A DNA stretch of 64,000 bases from Ureibacillus sp. FSL W7-1570 (GCF_038593265.1 NZ_CP151979.1:2246001-2310000); one strand, 5' to 3'. Shown: positions 28,727 through 41,045, counted from the stretch's first letter. The notes: a model not told the origin generated them from the sequence alone. Translations and numbers: made by a program.

Positions 28727-30802
28727 TTATTCACCTTTATTTTTTTTGATGATTTCTTCTGCAATGGATTTTGGCACTTCTTCGTAATGGTCAAATACCA
28801 TTGAGAATACACCGCGTCCTTGAGTTGCGGAACGTAGTGTAGTCGCATATCCGAACATCTCTGCTAGTGGCACCATCGCACGAACCACTTGTGCGTTACC
28901 GCGGGCTTCCATACCTTCAACGCGACCGCGACGGGCAGTTACGTGACCCATGATATCACCAAGATATTCTTCAGGAACTACAACTTCCACTTTCATTACT
29001 GGCTCAAGTAATACAGGGTTACATTTTTGAGCTGCATTTTTCAATGCCATAGATGCAGCGATTTTGAACGCCATTTCACTGGAGTCCACATCGTGGTATG
29101 AACCATCGAATAATTTTGCTTTGATGTCGATAAGAGGGTATCCGGCAAGAACACCGTTTTCCATAGCGTCTTTTAATCCTGCTTCAACAGCTGGAATATA
29201 TTCGCGAGGAACTACCCCACCGACGATAGCGTTTTCGAATTCGAAACCTTTTCCTTCTTCGTTTGGAGAGAATTCGATCCAAACGTGACCGTATTGACCG
29301 CGACCACCAGATTGGCGAACGAATTTACCTTCAACTTGAGCAGTCGTACGGAATGTTTCACGATATGAAACTTGAGGAGCACCAACGTTTGCTTCCACTT
29401 TGAATTCGCGTTTTAGACGGTCAACGATGATGTCAAGGTGAAGCTCACCCATACCGGAGATGATTGTTTGACCAGTTTCTTGGTCTGTATGCGCACGGAA
29501 TGTTGGGTCTTCCTCTTGAAGTTTACCAAGCGCTGTACTCATTTTATCTTGGTCTGCTTTAGATTTTGGTTCAATAGCAACTGAGATAACTGGCTCTGGG
29601 AATTCCATTGATTCCAAGATAACAGGATTTTTATCGTCGCAAAGCGTGTCACCAGTTACTGTGTCTTTTAAACCAACTGCAGCTGCGATATCTCCTGCAA
29701 ATACTTTTGAAATTTCTTCACGGTGATTTGCGTGCATTTGAAGGAGACGTCCGATACGTTCGCGTTTATTTTTTGTAGAGTTTAGAACGTATGAACCAGA
29801 TTCCAATATACCTGAGTACACACGGAAGAATGTTAATTTACCAACATATGGGTCAGTCATAACTTTGAACGCTAATGCTGAGAATGGCTCATCATCGCTA
29901 GTATGGCGTTCTACTTCTTCACCATCAGGTGTAGTACCTTTAATTGAAGGAATATCTACTGGTGAAGGCAAGTAATCAACTACTGCATCAAGCATTAATT
30001 GAACACCTTTGTTTTTGAACGCACTACCGCAAAGAACTGGATAGAATTCTACTGCGATTGTCGCTTTACGAATAGCCGCTTTCAACTCTTCAACAGTGAT
30101 TTCTTCACCAGCGAAGTATTTTTCCATTAATTCTTCGTCTAGTTCAGCAACAGCTTCAATGAGTTTTTCACGGTATTCTTCAGCTTGTGCTTGGTATTCT
30201 TCTGGAATTTCACCTACTTGGATATCAGTTCCAAGGTCGTTTGTGTAGAAATAAGCTTTCATTTCAACCAAATCGATAATTGCAGAGAATTGATCTTCTG
30301 CACCGATTGGTAATTGAACTGGGTGTGCATTCGCTTGCAAGCGATCACGAAGAGTACTTACTGAATATAAAAAGTCGGCACCGATTTTATCCATTTTGTT
30401 AACAAATACGATACGTGGAACGCCGTATGTTGTTGCTTGGCGCCATACTGTTTCAGTTTGTGGCTCAACGCCGGATTGAGCATCAAGTACTGTTACCGCA
30501 CCGTCAAGTACACGCAAAGAACGTTCAACTTCCACAGTGAAGTCTACGTGTCCTGGTGTGTCGATAATGTTAATGCGATGGCCTTTCCACTGAGCTGTTG
30601 TCGCAGCAGAAGTGATTGTAATACCACGTTCTTGCTCTTGCTCCATCCAGTCCATTTGAGAGGCACCTTCGTGAGTTTCACCAATTTTGTGAATCTTACC
30701 AGTGTAATAAAGGATCCGCTCAGTTGTTGTTGTTTTACCAGCATCAATATGAGCCATAATCCCAATATTACGTGTATTCTCTAGGGAGAATTCGCGTTTC
30801 AT
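28727..30802 (-). CDS. fusA: Elongation factor G
   Basis: EF-G (691 aa), the translocase GTPase. It has G1 [20 protein letters not shown], switch [17 protein letters not shown]3 [16 protein letters not shown]4 NKMDKIGAD and the C-terminal domains IV-V with [30 protein letters not shown]-like and [16 protein letters not shown] blocks. It starts MKREFSL where most relatives have MAREFSL. No fusidic-acid resistance change can be judged by eye. Confidence 0.98.
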   Translation of the reverse strand: MKREFSLENTRNIGIMAHIDAGKTTTTERILYYTGKIHKIGETHEGASQMDWMEQEQERGITITSAATTAQWKGHRINIIDTPGHVDFTVEVERSLRVLDGAVTVLDAQSGVEPQTETVWRQATTYGVPRIVFVNKMDKIGADFLYSVSTLRDRLQANAHPVQLPIGAEDQFSAIIDLVEMKAYFYTNDLGTDIQVGEIPEEYQAQAEEYREKLIEAVAELDEELMEKYFAGEEITVEELKAAIRKATIAVEFYPVLCGSAFKNKGVQLMLDAVVDYLPSPVDIPSIKGTTPDGEEVERHTSDDEPFSALAFKVMTDPYVGKLTFFRVYSGILESGSYVLNSTKNKRERIGRLLQMHANHREEISKVFAGDIAAAVGLKDTVTGDTLCDDKNPVILESMEFPEPVISVAIEPKSKADQDKMSTALGKLQEEDPTFRAHTDQETGQTIISGMGELHLDIIVDRLKREFKVEANVGAPQVSYRETFRTTAQVEGKFVRQSGGRGQYGHVWIEFSPNEEGKGFEFENAIVGGVVPREYIPAVEAGLKDAMENGVLAGYPLIDIKAKLFDGSYHDVDSSEMAFKIAASMALKNAAQKCNPVLLEPVMKVEVVVPEEYLGDIMGHVTARRGRVEGMEARGNAQVVRAMVPLAEMFGYATTLRSATQGRGVFSMVFDHYEEVPKSIAEEIIKKNKGE

Positions 30803-30850
30803 AGGGAATTGTCTCCTTCCATATTGGGTTTAGACTTAATAATATGTTTA

Positions 30851-30883
30851 AATTTTGTACTAGCATAGAGCTAGTACAAAATT
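30851..30883 (-). repeat. Perfect stem-loop between rpsG and fusA
   Basis: Fourteen-base arms (AATTTTGTACTAGC and its exact complement) flank a 5-base loop, starting 5 bases after the rpsG stop. On the minus strand the 3' arm ends in AAAATTT and is not followed by a T-run. It may be a processing or stability element that sets the ratio of S7 to EF-G. Confidence 0.55.
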
Positions 30884-30887
30884 CAGA

Positions 30888-31358
30888 TTACCAACGATAG
30901 TGTGCAAATGCTTTGTTTGCTTCTGCCATTTTGTGCATATCTTCGCGTTTTTTCACTGCAGCACCTGTATTGTTTGCAGCATCCAAAATTTCATTCGCTA
31001 AGCGCTCTTCCATTGTTTTTTCACCGCGAAGACGCGCATAGTTCACTAGATAGCGAAGACCTAAAGTGATACGACGGTCTGGGCGAACTTCAACCGGTAC
31101 TTGATAGTTGGAACCACCAACACGGCGAGCACGTACCTCAAGAACTGGCATTACGTTATTTAATGCTTCTTCGAACACTTCCAGTGGATCTTTACCTGTA
31201 CGTTCTCTAACGATGTCAAACGCACCGTAAAGAATTCTTTGGGCAGTACCTTTTTTACCATCGATCATGATTTTATTGATTAAACGTGTCACTAATTTTG
31301 AATTGTAAAGTGGATCTGGTAACACGTCGCGTTTTGGAACAGGACCTTTACGTGGCAT
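30888..31358 (-). CDS. rpsG: 30S ribosomal protein S7
   Basis: S7 (156 aa), the primary 16S rRNA-binding protein that nucleates head assembly. [40 protein letters not shown] and [20 protein letters not shown] are standard. AAAGGAGGAAAACAC lies before the ATG. It follows rpsL in the str operon. Confidence 0.98.
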   Translation of the reverse strand: MPRKGPVPKRDVLPDPLYNSKLVTRLINKIMIDGKKGTAQRILYGAFDIVRERTGKDPLEVFEEALNNVMPVLEVRARRVGGSNYQVPVEVRPDRRITLGLRYLVNYARLRGEKTMEERLANEILDAANNTGAAVKKREDMHKMAEANKAFAHYRW

Positions 31359-31400
31359 GTGTTTTCCTCCTTTCGATGAATGTGATTGTATCTATTTTAA

Positions 31401-31820
31401 TTATTTTTTCTCTTTTGGTTTTTTCGTACCGTATAGAGAACGGGATTGTTTACGATCAGTTACACCTGCAGTGTCAAGAGCACCACGGATGATATGATAA
31501 CGTACCCCTGGTAAGTCTTTTACACGTCCACCACGGATTAATACAACGCTGTGTTCTTGAAGGTTATGACCTTCACCTGGAATGTAAGCTGTAACTTCGA
31601 TTTGGTTTGTTAAGCGAACACGGGCATATTTACGTAACGCAGAGTTTGGTTTTTTCGGTGTCATTGTACCAACACGTGTACATACTCCGCGTTTTTGTGG
31701 TGAATTAACGTTAGTAAGAGATTTTTTGAAGCTATTGTAACCTTTGTTTAACGCAGGTGATTTAGATTTAGTAATTTTAGATTTACGAGGTTTGCGCACT
31801 AATTGGTTAATTGTAGGCAT
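31401..31820 (-). CDS. rpsL: 30S ribosomal protein S12
   Basis: S12 (139 aa) of the decoding centre. The loops [20 protein letters not shown] and [20 protein letters not shown], where streptomycin-resistance changes occur in other species, have the usual wild-type Lys residues. [20 protein letters not shown] is a typical Bacillus start. Confidence 0.98.
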   Translation of the reverse strand: MPTINQLVRKPRKSKITKSKSPALNKGYNSFKKSLTNVNSPQKRGVCTRVGTMTPKKPNSALRKYARVRLTNQIEVTAYIPGEGHNLQEHSVVLIRGGRVKDLPGVRYHIIRGALDTAGVTDRKQSRSLYGTKKPKEKK

Positions 31821-31895
31821 CTGTTTTTTCCTCCCTTCATTTCATCTTTTAATTCCACACATCCAGGTGGTTCATTTTTAGGGTAAAAACAAAGC

Positions 31896-31914
31896 TTTTG
31901 TGTTTTTCACAAAA
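31896..31914 (-). repeat. AT-rich hairpin between rplGB and rpsL
   Basis: TTTTGTG and CACAAAA pair around a five-A loop on the minus strand directly after the rplGB stop; a GCTTTGTTTTT tail follows. It could partially terminate transcripts ahead of rpsL. Confidence 0.4.
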
Positions 31915-31915
31915 A

Positions 31916-32167
31916 CTAATCCGCAGCAATTGCAACAACGGCAGCTCCAACTTGGATTCCGCACGCTTTGCCTAGCTCTTTTCTCGATTGCACATAATCG
32001 ACCGGAATTCCGTATTCTTCCGCAAGAGCGATAACGGGTTGAGTCACTCGTTCTTCTGCATCTTGTGCGACGATAATCTCTTTGGCTCGGCCAGCCTTTA
32101 TTGCTTTTACTGCTTGCTTTGTTCCTATGATTGTTTTAGTTGCCTGTTTTACTTTTTCATAAGACAT
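31916..32167 (-). CDS. rplGB: L7Ae-family ribosomal protein YbxF
   Basis: An 83-residue member of the L7Ae/L30e/Gadd45 family that binds kink-turn [37 protein letters not shown] and [20 protein letters not shown] fit the YbxF group found between rpoC and rpsL in Bacilli. In B. subtilis it can associate with ribosomes, but its role is not well defined. It has a strong promoter of its own. Confidence 0.93.
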   Translation of the reverse strand: MSYEKVKQATKTIIGTKQAVKAIKAGRAKEIIVAQDAEERVTQPVIALAEEYGIPVDYVQSRKELGKACGIQVGAAVVAIAAD

Positions 32168-32211
32168 TTACATATCCTCCGAAGTAGAAACAGTTGCTAT
32201 CAACCCTAAGT

Positions 32212-32240
32212 ATATTATCATTATCATTTCAATCTGTCAA
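32212..32240 (-). promoter_or_regulatory. Strong promoter of rplGB-rpsL-rpsG-fusA
   Basis: On the minus strand TTGACA (32240-32235), a 17-base spacer and TAATAT (32217-32212), with an AT-rich region upstream. It lies 45 bases before rplGB and is the likely str-operon promoter. Confidence 0.85.
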
Positions 32241-32295
32241 TTCATTTTTTATGTGGGTGATAAAAATAATTTCTAACATTATTTATATTTAGTTA

Positions 32296-32357
32296 ATCCA
32301 GCAGAAGGATCCTGTCCGCCGCTATTCTCTATAAGCGGCAGTGGCCTTCCGCTGGAT
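32296..32357 (-). repeat. Long imperfect stem-loop after rpoC
   Basis: ATCCAGC and GCTGGAT, extended by GAAGG/CCTTC, close an outer stem of 13 pairs; an inner CCGCT/AGCGG stem caps it. On the minus strand no T-run follows, so it is not a standard terminator although it occupies the position of one, between rpoC and the rplGB promoter. Confidence 0.5.
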
Positions 32358-32402
32358 AACCGGATACTCAAATTAGGGATTTGACAGCCCGTTCATTGCC
32401 GA

Positions 32403-35400
32403 TCATTCGACGGATGTCATTTCTTCCTGTGCATCCACCGGATCTTCTTTGATTTTTATTTGACGGTATCTTTGCATACCAGTACCTGCTGGGACAAGTT
32501 TACCCAAGATGACGTTTTCCTTGAGTCCGAGCAATGGATCCCGTTTGCCCTTGATTGCGGCATCCGTTAACACGCGAGTTGTTTCTTGGAAGGATGCAGC
32601 TGACAAGAATGATTCTGTTTCAAGAGATGCTTTTGTAATACCGAGAATCACTGGGCGGCAAGTTGCAGGAATTTTTCCACTCATAATCGCTTCTCTGTTC
32701 GCGTCTGTAAATTGATGAACATCAAGAAGCGTTCCAGGAAGCAGTTCTGTATCTCCCGCTTCGATGACACGCACTTTTCGAAGCATTTGGCGAACCATTA
32801 CTTCGATGTGTTTGTCGCCGATTTCCACCCCTTGCATACGGTATACTTTTTGAACTTCTTTTAACAGATATTCTTGAACTGTGGCCACGTCTTTTACTTT
32901 CAACAATTGTTTTGGATCGATTGAACCGTCTGTAAGCACTTGGCCAGGTTCCACTTCATCTCCAACCGCTACTTTCAAGCGTGCATTATACGGCGCTTGA
33001 TATTTGCGGGTTTCAATTTCGCCGACAACGGTAATTTCTCTTAAACCATCGCGACTTTCTTCAATGTCTGTGACGATACCACGAATTTCAGAAATAATCG
33101 CTTGCCCTTTTGGATTGCGGGCTTCAAAGATTTCTTGGATACGTGGAAGACCTTGCGTGATGTCGTTACCGGCAACCCCACCAGTGTGGAATGTACGCAT
33201 CGTTAATTGGGTACCTGGTTCACCAATGGATTGGGCTGCAATAATACCGACCGCTTCACCCACTTCAACTTCTTCACCAGTCGCCAAGTTAATGCCGTAG
33301 CATTTTTTACATACACCATGTCTTGTATTGCATGTAAAGGCTGAACGAATTGTCACTTTTTCAATGCCGGCTTCCACAATTTTTCTAGCGATATCTTGTG
33401 TGATAAGTTTGTCACGTTCTACAAGCACTTCTCCCGTTTCAGGATGACGTACTGTTTTCTTCGCGTATCGTCCAATAATACGTTCTTCCAATGATTCGAT
33501 GACTTCTGTTCCATCCATTAATGCGCCAATTGTTAATCCACGGTCTGTACCGCAATCTTCTTCGCGGATAATTACGTCTTGGGCTACGTCCACGAGACGA
33601 CGAGTCAAATATCCGGAGTCCGCTGTTTTTAACGCTGTATCGGCAAGACCTTTACGGGCACCGTGCGTCGAAATGAAGTATTCCAATACGCTCAAACCTT
33701 CACGGAAGGAAGATTTGATTGGAAGTTCGATAATTCGACCGGCCGGGTTGGCCATCAGACCACGCATACCGGCAAGCTGAGTAAAGTTCGATGCGTTACC
33801 ACGGGCACCGGAGTCACTCATCATGAAGATTGGGTTCAATTTTGGCAAGGAGTCCATCAATTTAGATTGAATTTCGTCTTTCGCTTCAGACCAACTTGAA
33901 ATCACTCGGTCATATCGTTCTTCTTCCGTGATTAAACCACGGCGGAATTGTTGCATAACTTTATCCACTTTTTTCTGAGCTTTATCCAAGATTTCTTTCT
34001 TTTCTGGCAATACGAGGATATCAGCGATACTTACCGTAATACCAGCACGTGTTGAATATTTAAATCCTAAGTCTTTCAAGCGGTCAAGCATTTTGGATGT
34101 TTCCGTGATATGGAAACGTTTGAACACTTCCGCGATAATGCTTCCCAAGAATTTTTTACGGAAAGGTGTAATGAGTTCTTGATCTTCGATATATTTTTTC
34201 AATACCGCTTTCCGTTGATATTCGATTTTTTCTTTTTCGGAAAGTTGGTTGTATTCTTCGGAAGCTTCCAGTTCTTTCAACATTTCATCGTCAATTTTCA
34301 AGTCGACGAAATATTTGTCTGGTGTTGCCACTTCCAAGTTGTAAGATGTTGGTTCGTTAATGTATGGGAATGATTCTGGCAAAATTTCATTGAAAATGAT
34401 TTTACCAACAGTCGTGATTAAGAATTTTTTATTTTGTTCTTCCGTGAACGTTTTGTTGTTTAGAGAGCCTGCTTTAACGGCAATCCGGCTGTGCAGGTGC
34501 ACATTTCCGTTTTGGTAAGCAATCAACACTTCATCCGGGCTGGAGAATACGGAACCTTCTCCACGGGCGCCTTTACGTTCAAGTGTTAGATAGTAGTTTC
34601 CTAATACCATGTCTTGGGATGGTGTTACAACTGGCTTACCGTCTTTTGGATTCAGGATGTTTTGTGCCGCAAGCATTAAGAGACGCGCTTCCGCTTGAGC
34701 TTCCGCTGATAATGGCACGTGTACGGCCATTTGGTCACCGTCGAAGTCTGCGTTATAAGCTGTACATACAAGTGGATGCAAGCGGATCGCACGGCCTTCA
34801 ACCAACGTTGGTTCGAACGCTTGGATTCCCAATCTGTGAAGGGTTGGGGCACGGTTTAAAAGTACCGGATGTTCTTTGATTACATCTTCCAATACATCCC
34901 ATACTTCATTGTGCATGCGCTCAATTTTGCGTTTTGCGCTTTTTATATTGTGAGCCAATCCTCTTTCAACAAGCTCTTTCATAACAAATGGTTTGAACAA
35001 TTCGATCGCCATTTCTTTTGGCAGACCGCATTGATACATTTTCAAGTTTGGACCTACGACAATAACGGAACGTCCTGAGTAGTCAACACGCTTACCAAGC
35101 AAGTTTTGGCGGAAACGGCCTTGTTTCCCTTTTAACATGTGGGATAAAGATTTTAATGGTCTGTTACCAGGACCTGTTACAGGACGGCCTCTGCGTCCGT
35201 TGTCAATCAATGCATCCACCGCTTCTTGCAACATACGTTTTTCGTTTTGGACGATGATGCTTGGAGCACCTAAATCAAGTAGTCGTTTTAGACGATTGTT
35301 ACGGTTAATCACACGGCGATATAAATCGTTCAAGTCGGATGTAGCGAATCGTCCACCATCGAGTTGCACCATTGGCCGAAGTTCAGGCGGAATAACCGGA

Positions 35401-36092
35401 AGAACTTCCAACACCATCCATTCCGGTCTGTTTCCGGAACTGCGGAAAGATTCGATGACTTCAAGGCGTTTGATGGCACGAGTACGGCGTTGGCCTTGAG
35501 CGGTTTTCAATTCTTCTTTTAATTTATTTGCTTCTTCTTCCAAATCAATTTGTTCCAGGAGCTTTTTAATTGCTTCCGCTCCCATTCCGGCTTCAAAGCT
35601 GTTGCCGAATTTTTCACGATATGCACGGTATTCTTTTTCAGACAATAACTGTTTCTTTTCAAGTGTTGTGGCACCTGGATCGATCACTACATAAGATGCA
35701 AAATAAATAACTTCTTCCAAAGCTCTAGGCGACATGTCAAGAATGAGGCCCATACGGCTTGGAATTCCTTTGAAATACCAGATGTGGGAAACCGGCGCAG
35801 CAAGTTCAATGTGTCCCATGCGTTCACGGCGAACTTTCGCACGTGTTACTTCTACACCGCATCGGTCACAAACGACACCTTTATAACGAACGCGTTTATA
35901 TTTTCCACAGTGGCATTCCCAGTCTTTTGTCGGACCAAAGATGCGTTCGCAGAAAAGACCGTCTTTTTCAGGTTTTAATGTACGATAGTTAATTGTTTCA
36001 GGTTTTTTTACTTCTCCATAGGACCAAGAACGGATTTTATCCGGTGAAGCCAAACCAATTTTCATAAATTCAAATTCATTTACGTCAACCAA
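32403..36092 (-). CDS. rpoC: DNA-directed RNA polymerase subunit beta'
   Basis: Beta-prime (1229 aa). It shows the N-terminal zinc ribbon [20 protein letters not shown], the catalytic [20 protein letters not shown] with three Mg-binding Asp residues, the bridge helix and trigger-loop region [19 protein letters not shown], and the second zinc site around [19 protein letters not shown]. The length is normal for Bacilli, which lack the large proteobacterial insertions. It lies 94 bases downstream of rpoB. Confidence 0.98.
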   Translation of the reverse strand: MVDVNEFEFMKIGLASPDKIRSWSYGEVKKPETINYRTLKPEKDGLFCERIFGPTKDWECHCGKYKRVRYKGVVCDRCGVEVTRAKVRRERMGHIELAAPVSHIWYFKGIPSRMGLILDMSPRALEEVIYFASYVVIDPGATTLEKKQLLSEKEYRAYREKFGNSFEAGMGAEAIKKLLEQIDLEEEANKLKEELKTAQGQRRTRAIKRLEVIESFRSSGNRPEWMVLEVLPVIPPELRPMVQLDGGRFATSDLNDLYRRVINRNNRLKRLLDLGAPSIIVQNEKRMLQEAVDALIDNGRRGRPVTGPGNRPLKSLSHMLKGKQGRFRQNLLGKRVDYSGRSVIVVGPNLKMYQCGLPKEMAIELFKPFVMKELVERGLAHNIKSAKRKIERMHNEVWDVLEDVIKEHPVLLNRAPTLHRLGIQAFEPTLVEGRAIRLHPLVCTAYNADFDGDQMAVHVPLSAEAQAEARLLMLAAQNILNPKDGKPVVTPSQDMVLGNYYLTLERKGARGEGSVFSSPDEVLIAYQNGNVHLHSRIAVKAGSLNNKTFTEEQNKKFLITTVGKIIFNEILPESFPYINEPTSYNLEVATPDKYFVDLKIDDEMLKELEASEEYNQLSEKEKIEYQRKAVLKKYIEDQELITPFRKKFLGSIIAEVFKRFHITETSKMLDRLKDLGFKYSTRAGITVSIADILVLPEKKEILDKAQKKVDKVMQQFRRGLITEEERYDRVISSWSEAKDEIQSKLMDSLPKLNPIFMMSDSGARGNASNFTQLAGMRGLMANPAGRIIELPIKSSFREGLSVLEYFISTHGARKGLADTALKTADSGYLTRRLVDVAQDVIIREEDCGTDRGLTIGALMDGTEVIESLEERIIGRYAKKTVRHPETGEVLVERDKLITQDIARKIVEAGIEKVTIRSAFTCNTRHGVCKKCYGINLATGEEVEVGEAVGIIAAQSIGEPGTQLTMRTFHTGGVAGNDITQGLPRIQEIFEARNPKGQAIISEIRGIVTDIEESRDGLREITVVGEIETRKYQAPYNARLKVAVGDEVEPGQVLTDGSIDPKQLLKVKDVATVQEYLLKEVQKVYRMQGVEIGDKHIEVMVRQMLRKVRVIEAGDTELLPGTLLDVHQFTDANREAIMSGKIPATCRPVILGITKASLETESFLSAASFQETTRVLTDAAIKGKRDPLLGLKENVILGKLVPAGTGMQRYRQIKIKEDPVDAQEEMTSVE

Positions 36093-36186
36093 GGAGCCTA
36101 CCTCCCTTAATAAGTCCTTTTGGCATTCCTATTTTAATCAAAACCGTAAAGTTTTAATGGGGCAGGACAATTCCTGCCCGCATGCA

Positions 36187-39100
36187 TTATTTTTGTGTTT
36201 CAACAGGTTTTTCTTCTTTAGCCGGCAAGATATTGAGAGCATCAGCTGGTTGCAGATCATCATCTTCATCCATATCTCTCAATTCAATTTCTTCTTCATC
36301 GACCGTGAGCATTTTCACGTCTAACCCGAGAGATTGAAGTTCTTTGATCAACACTTTGAAGCTTTCAGGCACGCCCGGTTCCGGAACGCTTTCTCCTTTT
36401 ACAATCGCTTCATATGTTTTTACGCGACCTACCACGTCATCAGATTTGATTGTTAGCAATTCTTGTAGTGTATAGGCTGCACCGTATGCTTCAAGCGCCC
36501 AAACTTCCATCTCACCAAAACGTTGCCCACCGAATTGCGCTTTACCGCCAAGTGGTTGTTGCGTTACAAGAGAGTATGGACCTGTTGAACGGGCATGAAG
36601 TTTATCATCAACCATGTGAGCCAATTTAATCATGTACATGATACCGACAGATACCCGGTTATCGAATGGTTCGCCGGTACGTCCATCATAAAGGATTGTC
36701 TTACCATCCCGAGCCAATCCCGCTTCTTCCATTGTGCTCCAAACGTCTTCTTCGTTTGCTCCGTCAAATACAGGCGTTGCCATGTATTCGCCCAATCTGC
36801 GGGCAGCCATACCTAAGTGAAGTTCCAACACTTGTCCGATGTTCATACGAGATGGCACGCCCAATGGGTTCAACATGATGTCAACCGCAGTTCCGTCCGG
36901 CAAGAACGGCATATCTTCTTCAGGTAAAATGCGGGAAATAACCCCTTTGTTACCGTGGCGTCCGGCCATTTTATCCCCGACGCGGATTTTCCGTTTTTGC
37001 ACAATGTAAACACGCACGAGTTGGTTAACGCCTGGTGGCAATTCATCTCCGTCTTCGCGGTTGAATACTTTTACATCAAGAACGATTCCTCCAGCACCGT
37101 GCGGTACACGCAATGATGTATCACGGACTTCACGGGCTTTTTCACCGAAAATTGCATGTAACAAACGTTCTTCGGCAGTAAGTTCAGTAACTCCTTTTGG
37201 CGTCACTTTACCAACCAGGATATCGCCATCGCGGACTTCCGCACCAATGCGGACAATACCGCGATCATCAAGATTGCGGAGCGCATCTTCACCCACGTTT
37301 GGAATATCGCGTGTAATTTCTTCAGGTCCCAATTTTGTATCGCGGGCTTCAGATTCATATTCTTCAATATGAATGGAAGTATAGACATCGTCTTTCACAA
37401 GACGTTCGTTCATAATAATCGCGTCTTCGTAGTTGAAACCTTCCCAAGTCATGAAAGCAACAAGGACGTTGCGGCCTAAAGCGAGTTCACCTTTATCCAT
37501 GGAAGGTCCGTCAGCCAAAATATCTTTTGGTTTTACGCGATCTCCAACTTTCACGATTGGACGTTGGTTGATGCATGTACCGTGGTTGGAACGTTGGAAT
37601 TTTTGAAGTTTATAAACATCCAATTCGCCTTTTACTTCTTTGCCGTCTTTGATTTCAATGCGGCGAACACGGATTTCACGGGATTCAACATGTTCCACGA
37701 TACCGTCATATTTGTTGACTACCGCAGCTCCAGAGTCACGGGCAGCTACATATTCCATTCCTGTTCCCACATAAGGGGCCTCAGGCTGAATTAAAGGCAC
37801 TGCTTGACGCTGCATGTTTGCACCCATCAACGCACGGTTGGAGTCGTCGTTTTCCAGGAACGGGATACATGCTGTCGCAGCAGATACGACTTGTTTAGGT
37901 GATACGTCCATGTAGTCAACCAATTCTCTTTTGAAAACTGTATTGTCCCCACGGAAACGACCTAAAACTTCTTCTTTGGCAAATGTACCGTCTGGATTTA
38001 ATGGTGAGTTTGCTTGAGCCACGATATAGTTGTCTTCCTCATCGGCTGTCAAGTAATCAATCTGATCTGTTACTCGCCCAGTTTCAGGGTCGACTCTGCG
38101 GTATGGAGTTTCGATAAAACCAAATTTATTCACTTTCGCATAAGTTGATAGCGAGTTGATCAATCCGATGTTCGGACCCTCTGGCGTTTCAATTGGACAC
38201 ATGCGGCCATAGTGGGAATAGTGAACGTCACGCACTTCCATACCGGCACGTTCTCTTGTCAAACCGCCTGGTCCCAAAGCGGAAAGACGGCGTTTATGCG
38301 TCAATTCTGCCAATGGGTTTGTTTGATCCATGAATTGCGATAATTGAGAGCTCCCGAAGAACTCTTTAATCGCGGCAATGACAGGACGGATATTGATCAA
38401 CTGTTGCGGTACGATGGAAGCTGTGTCGTTGATAGACATGCGTTCACGTACAACCCGTTCCATACGGGATAATCCAATACGGAATTGGTTTTGCAACAGC
38501 TCACCAACAGAGCGTAAACGGCGGTTACCTAAATGGTCGATATCGTCAACATTTCCTACACCGTACAGCAAGTTGAAGAAGTAGGATAGTGCGGCAATGA
38601 TATCGGCCGGCGTCAAATGTTTCACTTCTTCTTCAACGTTCGCGTTGGAAATTACATTGATGACTTTACCGTCTTCATCATTAGGAGCATATATCTTAAT
38701 GGATTGGACTGTAACGTCTCCATCCAATACACCACCTGCTTGGGATAAAGTACGGAATCCGACACCTTTTTCCAGGTAAGGAAGAATTTTATCCAATGTG
38801 CGTCGGTCGATAATTGTATCTTTTTCAACGATGATTTCTCCTGTTTCAGGATCGACCAATGTTTCTGCAATTTTTTGATTGAACAAACGGTTTTTAATAT
38901 GAAGTTTTTTGTTCATTTTATAGCGACCAACGGCTGCCAAATCATATCGTTTCGCATCAAAGAAACGGGAATACAGCAAGCTTTTTGCGCTGTCAACAGT
39001 CGGTGGTTCGCCTGGACGAAGGCGTTCGTAAATTTCGATCAACGCCTTTTCCGTGCTGTCTGTATTGTCTTTTTCAAGCGTATTACGCAAATATTCATTA

Positions 39101-39738
39101 TCACCGAGAATATCAATGATTTCTTGATCGGAACCGAATCCTAACGCTCTTAATAAAACGGTAGCAGGCAATTTACGAGTGCGGTCGATGCGGACATAGA
39201 CAATATCTTTTGCGTCCGTTTCAAATTCCAACCATGCACCACGGTTTGGAATGACTGTTGCACCGAATCCTTTTTTGCCGTTTTTGTCCGTTTTATCATG
39301 GTAATATACGCTTGGTGAACGTACCAATTGTGATACGATAACACGTTCGGCGCCATTGATAATAAATGTTCCTGTTTCTGTCATTAATGGGAAGTCACCC
39401 ATAAAAACATCTTGTTCTTTTACTTCATCAGTTTCTTTGTTATGAAGACGTACCTTCACGCGCAATGGAGCAGCATAAGTTACATCACGTTCCTTGCATT
39501 CATCGACATCATATTTTGGTTCGCCCAATGAAAAATCGATGAATTCAAGAGAAAGATTACCTGTGAAATCCTCGATTGGAGAAATTTCTTTAAACAATTC
39601 AAGCAATCCTTCTTTAAGGAACCAGTCATAAGAGGATGTCTGAATCTCAATCAAATTTGGAAGCTCCAACACCTCTTTAATGCGCGCAAAGCTTCTACGC
39701 TGGCGGTGTCGTCCGTACTGAACTAGTTGACCTGTCAA
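36187..39738 (-). CDS. rpoB: DNA-directed RNA polymerase subunit beta
   Basis: Beta subunit (1183 aa). The rifampicin-binding region [20 protein letters not shown] followed by [18 protein letters not shown] is wild type. [15 protein letters not shown]-like, [15 protein letters not shown] and [20 protein letters not shown] are conserved. The start is taken as the TTG at 39738 ([15 protein letters not shown]) with GAGGGGTG six bases upstream, as in B. subtilis; a GTG three codons earlier overlaps that site. The acidic C-terminal tail is typical of Bacilli. Confidence 0.98.
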   Translation of the reverse strand: MTGQLVQYGRHRQRRSFARIKEVLELPNLIEIQTSSYDWFLKEGLLELFKEISPIEDFTGNLSLEFIDFSLGEPKYDVDECKERDVTYAAPLRVKVRLHNKETDEVKEQDVFMGDFPLMTETGTFIINGAERVIVSQLVRSPSVYYHDKTDKNGKKGFGATVIPNRGAWLEFETDAKDIVYVRIDRTRKLPATVLLRALGFGSDQEIIDILGDNEYLRNTLEKDNTDSTEKALIEIYERLRPGEPPTVDSAKSLLYSRFFDAKRYDLAAVGRYKMNKKLHIKNRLFNQKIAETLVDPETGEIIVEKDTIIDRRTLDKILPYLEKGVGFRTLSQAGGVLDGDVTVQSIKIYAPNDEDGKVINVISNANVEEEVKHLTPADIIAALSYFFNLLYGVGNVDDIDHLGNRRLRSVGELLQNQFRIGLSRMERVVRERMSINDTASIVPQQLINIRPVIAAIKEFFGSSQLSQFMDQTNPLAELTHKRRLSALGPGGLTRERAGMEVRDVHYSHYGRMCPIETPEGPNIGLINSLSTYAKVNKFGFIETPYRRVDPETGRVTDQIDYLTADEEDNYIVAQANSPLNPDGTFAKEEVLGRFRGDNTVFKRELVDYMDVSPKQVVSAATACIPFLENDDSNRALMGANMQRQAVPLIQPEAPYVGTGMEYVAARDSGAAVVNKYDGIVEHVESREIRVRRIEIKDGKEVKGELDVYKLQKFQRSNHGTCINQRPIVKVGDRVKPKDILADGPSMDKGELALGRNVLVAFMTWEGFNYEDAIIMNERLVKDDVYTSIHIEEYESEARDTKLGPEEITRDIPNVGEDALRNLDDRGIVRIGAEVRDGDILVGKVTPKGVTELTAEERLLHAIFGEKAREVRDTSLRVPHGAGGIVLDVKVFNREDGDELPPGVNQLVRVYIVQKRKIRVGDKMAGRHGNKGVISRILPEEDMPFLPDGTAVDIMLNPLGVPSRMNIGQVLELHLGMAARRLGEYMATPVFDGANEEDVWSTMEEAGLARDGKTILYDGRTGEPFDNRVSVGIMYMIKLAHMVDDKLHARSTGPYSLVTQQPLGGKAQFGGQRFGEMEVWALEAYGAAYTLQELLTIKSDDVVGRVKTYEAIVKGESVPEPGVPESFKVLIKELQSLGLDVKMLTVDEEEIELRDMDEDDDLQPADALNILPAKEEKPVETQK

Positions 39739-39816
39739 CTTATTCACCCCTCAATAAAGCGATAATAGGTCTTTGCAAAATCAAATAAATGGTGTATGAT
39801 TTTCCAAAGACAAAAA

Positions 39817-39847
39817 GAAAACGAGACTTTTCTAAAACCTCATTTTC
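39817..39847 (-). terminator. Possible attenuator in the rpoBC leader
   Basis: On the minus strand GAAAATGAG and CTCGTTTTC pair (one G-U) around a 13-base loop and are followed by TTTTTG. It lies about 80 bases before rpoB and after the predicted rpoB promoter, so it would act on rpoBC transcripts as an attenuator. Confidence 0.45.
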
Positions 39848-39938
39848 GATTAAACTTAATTTATCCACGGCAAGTATACCCACTTAGAAATCATTGCATA
39901 CAAAAGGACATACTCCCAAAAAATAATATTTTTGCATT

Positions 39939-39967
39939 TTATTATGTTATCATAGCCAATTTGTCAA
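39939..39967 (-). promoter_or_regulatory. Predicted rpoBC promoter
   Basis: On the minus strand TTGACA (39967-39962), a 17-base spacer and TAATAA (39944-39939). An overlapping alternative, TTGACT with TAACAT, is shifted by five bases. The leader to rpoB would be about 190 bases long. The promoter lies directly after the methyltransferase stop. Confidence 0.7.
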
Positions 39968-39991
39968 GTCAATATTTTATGGTCATTCCAT

Positions 39992-40591
39992 TTACTTTTC
40001 AGCTTTGATAATCCAATAGCCTTTTTTCTTCTCGACTACTTCCACTGAACGAAACTTTTCTTCCAAATACTTCTGCGTTGATGGTGCGCCTTGTTTTTTC
40101 TGGATGACCACCCAAAGCTCTCCGCCGTCGCTCAAATGGTGGAACGCTCCATCATAAATTTTGAAGACCGTTTCTTTGCCCGCACGAATCGGCGGATTTG
40201 TTAAAACGGCTGCAACTTTGACCCCTTTATCAATATAAACTCCATCGCTTTCATAGATACGTACATTTTGAATTCCGTTCATTTCCGCATTCTTTTTCGC
40301 CAATTCCACTGCTCTTTCATTTATGTCCATCATGAACACTGTGCGGTCAGGGTATTGTTTTGCGATCGCCAACCCGATTGGACCGTAGCCGCAACCCACA
40401 TCCAATACGGCCCCATCCATGTCCGGCATCTCAAATGTTTCAATCAACAAACGGGACCCAAAATCTACTTCGCCTTTGCTGAATACTCCAGAATCCGTTT
40501 CAAATAAAAAAGAATGTCCCAAAAGCGAATAACGCCATTGCTGCGGATTACTCTGTACTTGAGGCTTTTTGGAATAATAATGTTCAGTCAT
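39992..40591 (-). CDS. RsmC-like rRNA (guanine) methyltransferase (YbxB)
   Basis: A 199-residue class I SAM methyltransferase matching B. subtilis YbxB and the C-terminal half of E. coli RsmC. It has SAM motif I VLDVGCGYGPIGLAIAKQ, VFMMDINERAVELAKKNAEM, and the catalytic NPPIRAG, as in N6-adenine or N2-guanine methyltransferases. The exact substrate is inferred from the family. The ATG at 40591 follows AGGGGGG and is preceded by the rplL terminator. It holds the conserved position between rplL and rpoB. Confidence 0.9.
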   Translation of the reverse strand: MTEHYYSKKPQVQSNPQQWRYSLLGHSFLFETDSGVFSKGEVDFGSRLLIETFEMPDMDGAVLDVGCGYGPIGLAIAKQYPDRTVFMMDINERAVELAKKNAEMNGIQNVRIYESDGVYIDKGVKVAAVLTNPPIRAGKETVFKIYDGAFHHLSDGGELWVVIQKKQGAPSTQKYLEEKFRSVEVVEKKKGYWIIKAEK

Positions 40592-40618
40592 TTCGGCGGC
40601 CCCCCTAAAGAAATGAAG

Positions 40619-40646
40619 AAAAGCTCGCCAAATACGACGAGCTTTT
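40619..40646 (-). terminator. Terminator after rplL
   Basis: AAAAGCTCG and CGAGCTTTT pair around a 10-base loop and are followed by TTC on the minus strand; the plus strand also has a T-run. It is probably leaky, since rpoB lies downstream with its own promoter. Confidence 0.75.
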
Positions 40647-40679
40647 TTATTTTTAGTATAAACAATCCTTAAGCGATTA

Positions 40680-41045
40680 TTACTTAAGTTCGATAGAAGC
40701 GCCAACTTCTTCAAGTTTAGCTTTGATTTCTTCTGCTTCTTCTTTAGATACGCCTTCTTTAAGTGGTTTTGGAGCGTTGTCAACTAAGTCTTTAGCTTCT
40801 TTTAAGCCAAGGCCAGTGATTTCACGTACAACTTTGATAACTTTGATTTTTTGGTCGCCAGCGTTAGCAAGTACCACATCAAATTCAGTTTTTTCTTCAG
40901 CAGCAGCACCTGCAGCAGCGCCACCTACCACTGCTACTGGAGCAGCAGCTGTTACACCGAATTCTTCTTCGATTGCTTTTACTAAATCATTTAATTCAAG
41001 AACTGTCATTTCTTTAATAGCTTCAATAATTTGTTCTTTAGTCAT
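40680..41045 (-). CDS. rplL: 50S ribosomal protein L7/L12
   Basis: L7/L12 (121 aa), the multicopy stalk protein that recruits translational GTPases. It has the N-terminal dimerisation helices, an Ala-rich hinge ([19 protein letters not shown]) and the C-terminal domain [26 protein letters not shown] precedes the ATG. It lies 72 bases after rplJ. Confidence 0.98.
   Translation of the reverse strand: MTKEQIIEAIKEMTVLELNDLVKAIEEEFGVTAAAPVAVVGGAAAGAAAEEKTEFDVVLANAGDQKIKVIKVVREITGLGLKEAKDLVDNAPKPLKEGVSKEEAEEIKAKLEEVGASIELK

Noticed and set aside
36745-38380. rpoB rifampicin-resistance region
   Set aside because: Inspected for resistance-type changes; the [20 protein letters not shown] core is the common susceptible form.
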